Origin: Chloroflexota bacterium
GTDB lineage: Bacteria; Chloroflexota; Anaerolineae; Anaerolineales; Villigracilaceae
NCBI GenBank assembly: GCA_016223135.1
Contig: JACRPQ010000005.1
Location: 364,873-428,872 of the forward strand
Length of the DNA: 64,000 nucleotides
Direction: 5' to 3'
In this document: piece after piece, positions 55,126 to 64,000 of the stretch
How positions within the stretch are numbered: position 1 is the first letter of the stretch
Layout of the letters: each line of letters opens with the position of its first letter
Notes under the pieces: generated by a model
Database searches by the model: none
The model's input: the letters and a program-made list of their open reading frames with translations, nothing else
Told to the model about the DNA's origin: nothing
Program-made: the position numbers and the translations under genes

Positions 55126-56033
55126 TCTTCGCTCGCAAACAAACGATTTGAAAGACGGGTGAAAAACAATACCATCAATAACAGCACCACCGAGACGGCG
55201 GCGGCGTAGCCCATCTCATAACGCAGAAAACCGTAATCTTCGATGTGGTTGACAATCAACTGCCCGGCATATTGGGGGGTGGGGTTGCTGCCCGAAAGCG
55301 TCACGCCGATGGCGCCCGCCTGAAACGTGCCGACAATTGCCATCACCGCGCCGAAGAGCATTTGCGGTTTCATGGAGGGAATGGTGATGTAGAAAATTTC
55401 CTGCCAGCGGCTGCTCACGCCGTCGAGGGCGGCGGCTTCGTAGAGTTCCGGGTTGATTTCGAGAATGCCCGCCAACATGGCAAGAAAGCCGATGCCCATA
55501 CTGCTCCACAGCGTGACCAGTATCATGATGGTCATCAGGTAATCGGGCGATTGCAGCCACTGAATCGGCTCCTGCACGATTCCCAGATTCATCAGGAAAC
55601 TGTTCAGGTAGCCGATTTGATCGCCGCTGAAGAGCGTCTTCCAGACCACCGCCATCGCCACGCCGGAGGTCATGGAGGGGGAGTACAAAATCAGCGCAAA
55701 CAGCGTGCGCGGGATTTTGGGCAACTGCGCCAGCACCCATGCCAACAGAAAGGCGAGCGCATACCCGCCCGGTCCCACAATGACCGCAAATTGAATGGTG
55801 TTGGGCAGGACGTATTTCATGAAGGTGTCGTCCTGCGTAATCAGGGTGATGTAATTGCGCAGACCGATGAAACGCGGAAACTGTATCGTATCGAAGAACG
55901 TGAACGAGAGCAAAAACGCCGCCAGCACCGGCACGACGATGAAGATGAAGAACAACAGCGCATACGTTGACAGGAAAGCGTAAGCGCTGCCCTCGCGCCG
56001 AATCCACTTTTGGAAAGAGGCTTTATCGAGCAT
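55122..56033 (-). CDS. Carbohydrate ABC transporter permease (MalF-type), first set
   Basis: A 303-residue inner-membrane protein with six TM helices and the EAA loop [26 protein letters not shown]. It overlaps the end of the binding-protein fusion gene by 11 bases, which links the two in function. The stop codon lies in a palindromic repeat. Confidence 0.92.
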   Translation of the reverse strand: MLDKASFQKWIRREGSAYAFLSTYALLFFIFIVVPVLAAFLLSFTFFDTIQFPRFIGLRNYITLITQDDTFMKYVLPNTIQFAVIVGPGGYALAFLLAWVLAQLPKIPRTLFALILYSPSMTSGVAMAVVWKTLFSGDQIGYLNSFLMNLGIVQEPIQWLQSPDYLMTIMILVTLWSSMGIGFLAMLAGILEINPELYEAAALDGVSSRWQEIFYITIPSMKPQMLFGAVMAIVGTFQAGAIGVTLSGSNPTPQYAGQLIVNHIEDYGFLRYEMGYAAAVSVVLLLMVLFFTRLSNRLFASEE

Positions 56034-58905
56034 GTTCCATCCACTCCTGCACGGTTTCGATGGTCGGAATTTTGAACTCTTTCACCCGCTGACCGTTCTT
56101 GAGATAACCGAACTCTTCCATCTTGCGCCTGATCTCGCGGTTGATGATGATGATGGAACGGTCCAGTGCGACGCGCGGGTTGGCGCCCTCGAAGACGATG
56201 CGATTCCACACATTGCTCAACTCGCGTTCCTGCATGTAACTGCCGGGCAGGCGTACCGGCTCCTGCAGCCATTTCCACTGCTCCAAAATCACGGCTCGAT
56301 GCTCTTCGGGGATGGCGAGACGGCTGAATGCCTCCAGGTTGGCGGAATTCCACAGGTATTCCCTGCCGTAATTGAGAATCAGCCGCTCCTGAAAATCCAC
56401 CTGCGTTTCGGTGGACATCCACCACTTCATGAACTGCCAGGCTTCCTGCGGCTGGTCGGTGTTCTTGAACATGATGCTGGCTTGCGCCGAGCCGGTGGCA
56501 TAGCGGAGTTGCATGCCATCGGGCAGGACGGTGGCGGGATACAGGTCAATCGTCCACAAGCCGTCAATCTCCGGCGCGGCGGTCATTAACTTGACGTAGT
56601 CAGTGAAGTTGGAAATGCCGATGGGCAGAGTGCCCTGGCGGAAGCTTTCGTAAAAACTGGAGGTGGTCAGCGGCATTCCGTAGATGGTAAAACTCTCCGC
56701 CATGAATTTGACGGCGGCAATTGCCTCCTCGCTTTGCAAGCCGGAAGCAAAGCCATCGTCGCTGTAAAGCTTTGCGCCATGATTGAACAGATAGGGCGCG
56801 GTAACCAGATACCCTTTGAGCCCGGCGCCGCTCGAAAGCGGCGTGTTGTAGTTCATGCCGTAGCGCTGGAGTTCCGGCAAAATTTCGATGACCTCGTTCC
56901 AGGTGTGCGGGACGGGAATGCCGAGCGAATCCAAAATATCCTTGCGGTAGAACGTCACCCAGAAATCCTGCGTTTCTGGAATGGCATAGACCGAGTCGTT
57001 GATAATGTAACTCAACAGCGCGCCGGGAGAATAAATGCGGATGAACGAATCGAAGTCCTCGAAGGAGCGCAAGTCGTAGAGCGCGTTGCGGATGGCGAGT
57101 TCGTACGGCACGTTTGTGCTGACGCCCAGCGCCACATCGGGCTGAATACCGGCGGCGTTTGCCAAAATCAATTTTGACTCGTCGGGCATGATGGAGAATT
57201 TGACGCGAATGCCCGTCTGCGGCGTGAAGGATTCGTCTGCCATCACTTGCAGCAGGTCCACGTATTGGCGCGGACGGTTGACCCACACTTCCAGTTCGCC
57301 CTGGCTTGCGCCGATGGATTGATAGGGGTCGGGTTGGAAGGAATGGAGGAAACGCTTGAAGCCTTCGGCGAAGGAGAGCGAAAAGGGCGGCGGCGGCGTT
57401 TGGATGATCATTTCGGGGGAATGAATGATGATTTTATCGAGGGCAAGCGGCTGGCTTTGCAATTGGAGCAGGAGCGAACCCAGCAGTTGCGCCGCCGAGC
57501 CGGGACCTTCGGAGAAGCGCGTCATATAAATCGGGATTTTGTCCGGGTCGGCGGCGAGGAAGAGCAGGTTGTCTATTGCCATCTGGTAGGTGAGGACTTC
57601 GGGCGAAGCGCTGCTGCCTGTGATGGATACCAGCAAGTCCTTGTCGCCTATCAGGTTTTGGGCGATGGCGTTCAGGCGGTCTTTGATGCCGGGAATGTAA
57701 TCGGAGATGACCCATTCCTTGTAGGGGTCGCGCTGGTTGCCGGTCAGTTTGCGGATTTCGAGGGATAGGGTGTTGATGTCGAGCAGGGCTTGCTGGATGG
57801 TTTGGATGGCAGGCAGGTAGGGGGAGTTGGTCGCTTCGATGCCCAGGGTGTTCGTGCCTTTGTGCAGGAAAAGCAGATAAGGCGTTTCGCCAGCCAGCGG
57901 TACATCCAGCCAATTGGTCGAATAAGGGAAGGGAAAGGCGTTCAGTTCCTCGAACGGCACTTCACCATTGACGGTGATACGGCGGAAGACGGTAAAGTTG
58001 CTGCGGGTGTTTTGCAGGGCGCGGAAGGTGACGGCGTACATGCCGTCGGCGGGAACGTCGAATTCATAGTACACGGCGCTGCCGCTCTTGTTCCAACTTT
58101 CGCCGCCGAGGGTGTTCAGCAGCAATTTGTAGGTGTCGTAGGGGGTGACGGTCAAATCACGGTTGTTGGCGGGGCGCACCGACGTGTCGTTCTTGTAGGC
58201 GGGGAATTCGGCTTCGAGGGTGAGCGAAAAGCCGGAGGAAACAGGAGCCGTTTGCAGGTCCAGATAAGAAGCGTAGGAGGGGTAGGGAGAGAAGGTCTCG
58301 AGGTAGATGCTCCCCAAATACAGCGCGCCTTCCGTCAGGGTGAAGTCGAAGTGATGTTCTCCAGCCGAGAGCGGGATGCGTAAAGGGTAAGGCTGGCTGA
58401 AGGTCACGTCGCGGGCAGGGACTTTCGTCCAGCGCGTCAGCCGTATTTGGCGGATGAGGGCGTCGTTGCCGTAGCGGTCTTTGGGGAAAGTGTCTGTGCT
58501 GTTGCGATAGAAGATGGGGAAGATGACGCGCCGCAAATCGCCGATGGGAAAGCCGCCGTCCACGCGCATCTGACCTTCGGGTGCGGTCGGGGCGGACGGG
58601 GAGGCGGCTGCATCGAACCAAAGCGTGTACTCCCCCCCGGCAGGGACGTTGACGTTGAATTGCAGGTTGTCGCCCGCCTGAAGCAGAACGCTGCCCTTGG
58701 CGTATTGACGAGCGGTTTCATCCTGCGCCAGCGGCAGACCAAACGACTCGGCGGGGATTTCGATGATTTGCTGAGGGGATGTTTCGGCAGTGGAGGAAGG
58801 CTGCCGCCGCGCGGACAGAGCCGCCGCTGGTGCCGGGGTGATGGAAAGGAGCATCAGCAGGAGGGCGAGCGTCAGTCGGAAAAAGCGGCTTGGGTTCGAG
58901 GTCAT
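56023..58905 (-). CDS. CBM-solute-binding protein fusion
   Basis: A 960-residue exported protein. Signal peptide (about 8-30), two beta-sandwich modules resembling carbohydrate-binding modules (about 45-220, with [21 protein letters not shown], and about 225-385, with [21 protein letters not shown]), a helical linker (about 385-520), then a type 1 solute-binding domain (about 525-945, with [40 protein letters not shown] and [13 protein letters not shown]). Normal binding proteins are about 450 residues. The extra modules may hold polymer near the transporter. No lipobox was seen. Overlap with the MalF-type permease gene indicates a shared transporter. Confidence 0.83.
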   Translation of the reverse strand: MTSNPSRFFRLTLALLLMLLSITPAPAAALSARRQPSSTAETSPQQIIEIPAESFGLPLAQDETARQYAKGSVLLQAGDNLQFNVNVPAGGEYTLWFDAAASPSAPTAPEGQMRVDGGFPIGDLRRVIFPIFYRNSTDTFPKDRYGNDALIRQIRLTRWTKVPARDVTFSQPYPLRIPLSAGEHHFDFTLTEGALYLGSIYLETFSPYPSYASYLDLQTAPVSSGFSLTLEAEFPAYKNDTSVRPANNRDLTVTPYDTYKLLLNTLGGESWNKSGSAVYYEFDVPADGMYAVTFRALQNTRSNFTVFRRITVNGEVPFEELNAFPFPYSTNWLDVPLAGETPYLLFLHKGTNTLGIEATNSPYLPAIQTIQQALLDINTLSLEIRKLTGNQRDPYKEWVISDYIPGIKDRLNAIAQNLIGDKDLLVSITGSSASPEVLTYQMAIDNLLFLAADPDKIPIYMTRFSEGPGSAAQLLGSLLLQLQSQPLALDKIIIHSPEMIIQTPPPPFSLSFAEGFKRFLHSFQPDPYQSIGASQGELEVWVNRPRQYVDLLQVMADESFTPQTGIRVKFSIMPDESKLILANAAGIQPDVALGVSTNVPYELAIRNALYDLRSFEDFDSFIRIYSPGALLSYIINDSVYAIPETQDFWVTFYRKDILDSLGIPVPHTWNEVIEILPELQRYGMNYNTPLSSGAGLKGYLVTAPYLFNHGAKLYSDDGFASGLQSEEAIAAVKFMAESFTIYGMPLTTSSFYESFRQGTLPIGISNFTDYVKLMTAAPEIDGLWTIDLYPATVLPDGMQLRYATGSAQASIMFKNTDQPQEAWQFMKWWMSTETQVDFQERLILNYGREYLWNSANLEAFSRLAIPEEHRAVILEQWKWLQEPVRLPGSYMQERELSNVWNRIVFEGANPRVALDRSIIIINREIRRKMEEFGYLKNGQRVKEFKIPTIETVQEWMEHAR

Positions 58906-58920
58906 GCGCCGGGGTCAATT

Positions 58921-58946
58921 GTAGGGCGACATTAATGTCGCCCTAC
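58921..58946. repeat. GTAGGGCGA-type palindrome, best copy
   Basis: A 26-base near-perfect palindrome, GTAGGGCGACATT and AATGTCGCCCTAC, in the gap between the two binding-protein genes. Confidence 0.85.
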
Positions 58947-59008
58947 ACAAAAGCCCTACACAAAAGGGGAGCGTCGTAATTGTACAACGCTCCCCCTGTG
59001 GGTGGGAA

Positions 59009-60427
<1,419 letters not shown>

Positions 60428-60512
60428 TCTTCATCTCCTTGTGAGTGTTCGATTCGGGGTGAATTAAAGGGAACGTGGTGAATGGGTTGTGTATTTTTGG
60501 GGTACCTCCTTT

Positions 60513-62894
60513 CTAGCCAAGAACAATATGGACTGTATGTGTTTTGCCATCTCCAAAGATTGGCAGGAGATTGTCCTCGAAGGGTTGACCATCCAGCGTG
60601 ACGGAACGTACTCCGCTGCTGACATGCTGTGGATTTTCCACATGGATGTCGTACACGGCATTCCGAAACTGTCGTCTGACTTTGAAGCCGCTCCATTCGG
60701 ACGGGATGGCTGGATCCACCAACAAGCCGTTTTCTTGCGGACGGATTCCCAAAATCCAGTGAGTGGCGACGCGGTGCAGCCACTGCGCCGAGCCGGTGTA
60801 CCAGGTCCAGCCGCCGCGCCCGTAGTATTCCGAAAGCGGACCGTCAATGTTGCCGGGCGTGACGTAGGGCTCCGCCTTGTAGGTCTCGATGTCTGCACTG
60901 CGGTTGGGCGGGCAGATGCGGCGGTATGCCTCGTATGCCAGGTGCGGCTGTCCCATCAACGCGTATGCCCACACCGACCACGTGGCGGCATGGGTATAGA
61001 CGCCGCCGTTTTCGCGCAAGCCCGGCGCGTAGCGCGTCACATAGCCAATATCGGGGCGCGGGCGGGTAAAGGCGGGGTAGTTGAGGAGCGTGCCGTAATC
61101 TTTGAGCAGATACTTTGTGACCGAGTCCATCGCCGTGCGGGCGCGGTCGGCATCGGCAATACCGCTCATCACCGCCCAGATGTTCGGCATGAGGAAGATT
61201 TTGCCTTCTTCGTTCTCCCGCGAGCCAAGCGGCAGCCCATCATCGGTAGTGGCTTGCAGATACCATTCGCCGTCCCAGCCGAAGCGGTTGAAGGCATCTT
61301 TGAGGCTGGCGCGCACGTCTTCGCATTTGCGGGCGAAGGTCTCATCGCCGCGGCGGCGGGCAAGCGGCGCGAAGGTTTCCAAAATCATGTAGAGAAATTC
61401 TGCCACCCAAAAGCTTTCGCCTTTCAGGAGCGTGCCGACGGCGCTCAAACCGTCGTTCCAGTCGTGGTCGCCCATCAGCGGAATGCCGCGCGGCGAAAAG
61501 CGCGAAAAGGAACGCTCAATGGCGCGTTTGCAGTGCTGATACAGCGGCTCGGCGGGCGCGTTCAAGTAGGGGACAGGTTCATCGAGAATGGCGTAATCGG
61601 CGGTCTCTTTCAGGTAGGCATCCAGGATGAACGGCAGCCAAAGCAAATCGTCCGAGCAGTTGGTGCGCGGACCTCCGCCGCGAATCGAGAACCACCAGTG
61701 CAGCACATCGCCTTCGATGAATTGTTGCGAGGCATGGAGCAGAAGTTGCCGGCGGGCATACTGCGGCTGGCTGACGAGGAAAATCTGGCTGTCTTGCAGC
61801 TGGTCGCGGAAGCCGTATCCTGCCGAGACTTGATAAAAGGCTGCCTTGCCCCACAAGCGGCAGGAGATGGCTTGATATTTCGTCCAAACGTTGGTCATGA
61901 AGTTCAGGGCATCATCGGGCGTTTCGACGTGTTCCACATCGAGAAAGCCCGCCCAGAAATCATGCACTGCCTGAAGCGCCTGCTGGCTTTTCTCCGGCGA
62001 GGTAAAGCGCTGGATGAGTTCGCGCGCGTCTTCGTGTCCGTCCTCCGCCGCGCCGAGGGTGAAGACGATGGTCTTCGATGCGCCCGGTGTCAGCGTCACG
62101 GCGACCTGAAGGGCGGCAATGGCGTCAGTAAAACGTCCCAGCCGTCCCGTAAGAAGAGAGGCGGTCATCGCCTGAGGGCGGTCATCGTTGTTGTACAGCC
62201 CGAGGAAAGATTCCTTGTCGCAATCGAAGGATTTGAGCGGTTCGCTGACCGCCATGAAAGCGGTGTAGGGCCAGTCCACGTTGTTGTGGCGTCCCTTGTC
62301 GTCCGCGAATCCCCACAGGCATTTGCGGGCAAAGACGGCGCGTTGTTGCGGGTCGGCGGAGGTTTCGATGAATAACTTGTGAAACTCGCGGTGTTCATCG
62401 GGCGCAAAGCCCAACAGCCATTCGGCGTAGGAGGTGACGTCCAGCTCGCGCGTTTCCCCGCTCAGGTTGGTGAGAGTCAACTGAAAGATTTCCACCGGCG
62501 CATCCGTCGCCACGAAAACGGTCAGGACGCTTTCGATGTCTTCGACTTGCTGCGTGAAGCGGGAATATCCCGCGCCGTGGGCGACTTCGTAGCGTTGATA
62601 GGGATGCATGACCGGCTTGTACGCCGCCGACCAATACGTCTGACGCTTCAAATCGCGGATGTAAAAATACTTGCCCCAATTATCTTTGATGAGATCCTGA
62701 AAGGAGCGCGTGATGCGGTTTTGCCCGGCATTGCCCCGCCAACTGTACCCCGACCCCGTCTGCGAAATCATCATGCCATAGTCGCCGTTGCTGATGACGT
62801 TGCCCCATGGGCGCGGCGTGAACGGGGTTGTGATGATGTATTCTCGTCCATCCTCCGAAAAGTAACCAAACGGGCTTTCGAATTTTTTCTGCAT
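60513..62894 (-). CDS. GH94 glycoside phosphorylase
   Basis: A 793-residue cytoplasmic enzyme with the GH94 order: N-terminal beta-sandwich (FGYFSEDGREYIITTP...GNVISNGDYGMMIS), helical linker, alpha/alpha barrel (YQVSAGYGFRDQLQDSQ; catalytic Asp478 in GDHDWND) and phosphate-site region NGGVYTHAATW. It splits a beta-linked glucose disaccharide or oligosaccharide with phosphate to glucose 1-phosphate. The segment GDVLHWWFSIRGGGPRTNCSDDLLWLP is closer to the beta-1,2-oligoglucan phosphorylase and cyclic glucan synthase branch than to cellobiose phosphorylase, although the length is like the latter. ATG 62894 is chosen: the longer TTG start (63011) coincides with the -35 box and the frame contains the operator. 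Confidence 0.88.
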   Translation of the reverse strand: MQKKFESPFGYFSEDGREYIITTPFTPRPWGNVISNGDYGMMISQTGSGYSWRGNAGQNRITRSFQDLIKDNWGKYFYIRDLKRQTYWSAAYKPVMHPYQRYEVAHGAGYSRFTQQVEDIESVLTVFVATDAPVEIFQLTLTNLSGETRELDVTSYAEWLLGFAPDEHREFHKLFIETSADPQQRAVFARKCLWGFADDKGRHNNVDWPYTAFMAVSEPLKSFDCDKESFLGLYNNDDRPQAMTASLLTGRLGRFTDAIAALQVAVTLTPGASKTIVFTLGAAEDGHEDARELIQRFTSPEKSQQALQAVHDFWAGFLDVEHVETPDDALNFMTNVWTKYQAISCRLWGKAAFYQVSAGYGFRDQLQDSQIFLVSQPQYARRQLLLHASQQFIEGDVLHWWFSIRGGGPRTNCSDDLLWLPFILDAYLKETADYAILDEPVPYLNAPAEPLYQHCKRAIERSFSRFSPRGIPLMGDHDWNDGLSAVGTLLKGESFWVAEFLYMILETFAPLARRRGDETFARKCEDVRASLKDAFNRFGWDGEWYLQATTDDGLPLGSRENEEGKIFLMPNIWAVMSGIADADRARTAMDSVTKYLLKDYGTLLNYPAFTRPRPDIGYVTRYAPGLRENGGVYTHAATWSVWAYALMGQPHLAYEAYRRICPPNRSADIETYKAEPYVTPGNIDGPLSEYYGRGGWTWYTGSAQWLHRVATHWILGIRPQENGLLVDPAIPSEWSGFKVRRQFRNAVYDIHVENPQHVSSGVRSVTLDGQPFEDNLLPIFGDGKTHTVHIVLG

Positions 62895-62954
62895 GCACGC
62901 CTCAGGGGATTGTGGCTTTTCTTTTGCCAAGTTTTGGGATAAACTAGCGGCTGT

Positions 62955-62976
62955 TGAAGTGAAACGTTTCACTTCA
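62955..62976. promoter_or_regulatory. Probable LacI-family operator
   Basis: A perfect 22-base palindrome with half-site TGAAGTGAAAC and the central CG of LacI operators. It lies at the expected transcription start of the GH94 operon and between the divergent GH94 and GH3 genes, so one repressor could control both. The lacI gene is in the same operon at 45686. Confidence 0.75.
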
Positions 62977-62982
62977 CGCCAA

Positions 62983-63011
62983 AAATTATCATACCTGCTC
63001 TGGTTTGTCAA
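62983..63011 (-). promoter_or_regulatory. Promoter of the glucan operon
   Basis: On the minus strand TTGACA (63011-63006) is followed by TAATTT at a 17-base spacing (62988-62983) or GATAAT at 15 (62990-62985). The transcription start would fall in the palindrome at 62955-62976, the classic place for repression. The leader is then about 80 bases. Confidence 0.6.
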
Positions 63012-63059
63012 GTACGCGACATAATGCCGCTCTACTCATACCCTTTCCTGAGGTGGTTT

Positions 63060-64000
63060 ATGCCCAGCAAAACCGAAGAAACCTTTGTCAATCACCTGCT
63101 CGCCCAAATGAGCCTCGAGGAGAAACTCGGACAACTGAACCAGGTCAACCCCGGCAGTGAGTTCGACCCGTCTGTGCTGCGCGAGGGCAAGGCTGGCTCG
63201 CTCATCAACGCCTCCGGCGCGCTGACCGGGCAGGGATTTTCCGACTCCGGCAGCGCCGAACTCAGCAATCACTTCCAAAAATTGGCGCTCGAAGCGCGCC
63301 TCAAAATCCCTCTGCTGTTTGGGCGCGATGTGATTCACGGTTTCCGCACGGTCTTCCCCATTCCGCTTGCACAAGCCGCCGCCTTCGACCCCGACCTCGC
63401 CGGGCAAGCCGCCTCCATTGCCGCCCGCGAAGCCACCGCCAGCGGCATCAAGTGGACCTTCGCTCCCATGCTCGATATTGCCCGCGACCCGCGCTGGGGA
63501 CGCGTGGCAGAAGGCAACGGGGAAGACCCGTTTCTCGCTTCGCAGATGGCGCGCGCTGTGGTGAAAGGTTTTCAAGGGGATGATCTGTCTGCGCCCGAGA
63601 AACTCATCGCCTGCGCCAAGCACTACGTCGGTTATGGCGCGGCGGAGGGCGGGCGCGATTATGAAAACGGCGAAATTTCCGAGCCAACCTTGCGCGATGT
63701 GTATCTTCCTCCCTTCCATGCCGCCGTCAAAGCGGGCGCCGGCACGCTCATGTCTGCCTTCATTGACCTGAACGGCATCCCCGCCACCGCCAACCGCCGC
63801 CTGCTGACGGATGTTTTGCGCGGTGAGTGGGGCTTCGACGGTTTTGTCGTCTCCGACTGGGAATCGGTCAAGGAACTCATCCATCACGGCGTTGCCGAAG
63901 ACGAGGCTCACGCCGCCTGTCTCGCCTTGCAGGCGGGGCTGGATATGGACATGGTCAGCGGCGTCTATTTGAATACACTGGGGGAAAGCCTGCGGCAGGG
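63060..64000 (+). CDS. GH3 beta-glucosidase, N-terminal part (cut by window edge)
   Basis: At least 313 residues of a GH3 enzyme without a signal peptide. The (beta/alpha)8 domain shows LSLEEKLGQL-like start, FGRDVIHGFRTVFPIPLAQA, APMLDIARDPRWGRVAEGNGEDP, KHYVGYG and the nucleophile Asp266 in GFVVSDWES. Cytoplasmic GH3 beta-glucosidases split short beta-glucosides to glucose, completing the pathway started by the glucanases and the phosphorylase. ATG 63060 is preceded by GAGGTGG. It is divergent from GH94 with the LacI-type operator in the shared 165-base gap. Confidence 0.92.
   Translation, partial: MPSKTEETFVNHLLAQMSLEEKLGQLNQVNPGSEFDPSVLREGKAGSLINASGALTGQGFSDSGSAELSNHFQKLALEARLKIPLLFGRDVIHGFRTVFPIPLAQAAAFDPDLAGQAASIAAREATASGIKWTFAPMLDIARDPRWGRVAEGNGEDPFLASQMARAVVKGFQGDDLSAPEKLIACAKHYVGYGAAEGGRDYENGEISEPTLRDVYLPPFHAAVKAGAGTLMSAFIDLNGIPATANRRLLTDVLRGEWGFDGFVVSDWESVKELIHHGVAEDEAHAACLALQAGLDMDMVSGVYLNTLGESLRQ

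Noticed and set aside
60489-62375. 628-residue plus-strand frame
   Set aside because: Antisense to the GH94 gene, which has clear catalytic motifs.
60513-62894. Calling the GH94 enzyme cellobiose phosphorylase
   Set aside because: The length fits, but the HWW...R...SDDLLWLP segment and the GH144-like neighbours point to beta-1,2-linked substrates, so only the family is named.
62895-63011. N-terminal extension of the GH94 protein from a TTG
   Set aside because: The TTG is part of a TTGACA -35 box and the extension covers the operator; the family N-terminus begins at the ATG at 62894.

Overview
The window looks like a chromosomal segment from a Chloroflexota bacterium, probably of the Anaerolineae type. 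This is inferred from the gene style: GAF and HisKA_3 kinases paired with NarL-type regulators, lipoproteins with Pro/Thr-rich linkers, several promoters placed almost on top of start codons, and many intergenic palindromes. No rRNA or tRNA gene was seen, so the assignment is not proven.

Layout. Bases 1-4006 (+) hold housekeeping genes: the end of a Nudix hydrolase, a phosphoesterase, the AzlC/AzlD exporter pair and two alpha/beta hydrolases. Bases 4015-6476 (-) hold a response regulator and a GAF-GAF kinase, driven by a consensus promoter that appears to give a leaderless mRNA. Bases 7043-19192 (-) hold a secreted redox cluster: a 1518-residue protein with three WYQD units and many ASH-type domains, a Tat-exported multicopper oxidase with a PKD tail, a SCO lipoprotein, a beta-propeller/di-heme cytochrome c peroxidase fusion and a small membrane protein. 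Divergent from it (19465-23107, +) are two paralogous membrane kinases and a NarL-type regulator. The first kinase has lost its phospho-accepting histidine.

Bases 23283-29961 are an integron cassette array with no integrase gene in the window. At least six complete or interrupted attC-like sites and two half sites, bounded by RYYYAAC and GTTRRRY cores, separate eight minus-strand genes: mostly small unknown, lipoprotein or membrane proteins, plus a two-gene type II restriction-modification cassette. One attC contains a 58-base T run. Two are broken at the same place by the same sequence, one of them with a piece resembling an IS110-family transposase.

Bases 30050-41234 are a cell-surface polysaccharide cluster: methyltransferases, a nucleoside phosphorylase-like protein, a flippase, a B12-type radical SAM protein, a nucleotidyltransferase, a GT2 synthase, an O-antigen ligase-like protein and two GT4 enzymes.

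Bases 41769-64000 are a glucan-use locus. It has two PF10091/GH144-like proteins (one a lipoprotein, one cytoplasmic), a GH35 enzyme, a LacI regulator, two ABC permease pairs, two solute-binding proteins (one fused to carbohydrate-binding modules), a DUF5696-like secreted protein, an NHL-Yip1 membrane fusion, a GH94 phosphorylase and, divergently, a GH3 beta-glucosidase. The gene set best fits uptake and breakdown of beta-1,2-glucans: cutting outside, import, then phosphorolysis and hydrolysis inside. A perfect 22-bp palindrome at the GH94 promoter is the likely LacI operator. No transporter ATPase is present, so one must be encoded elsewhere.
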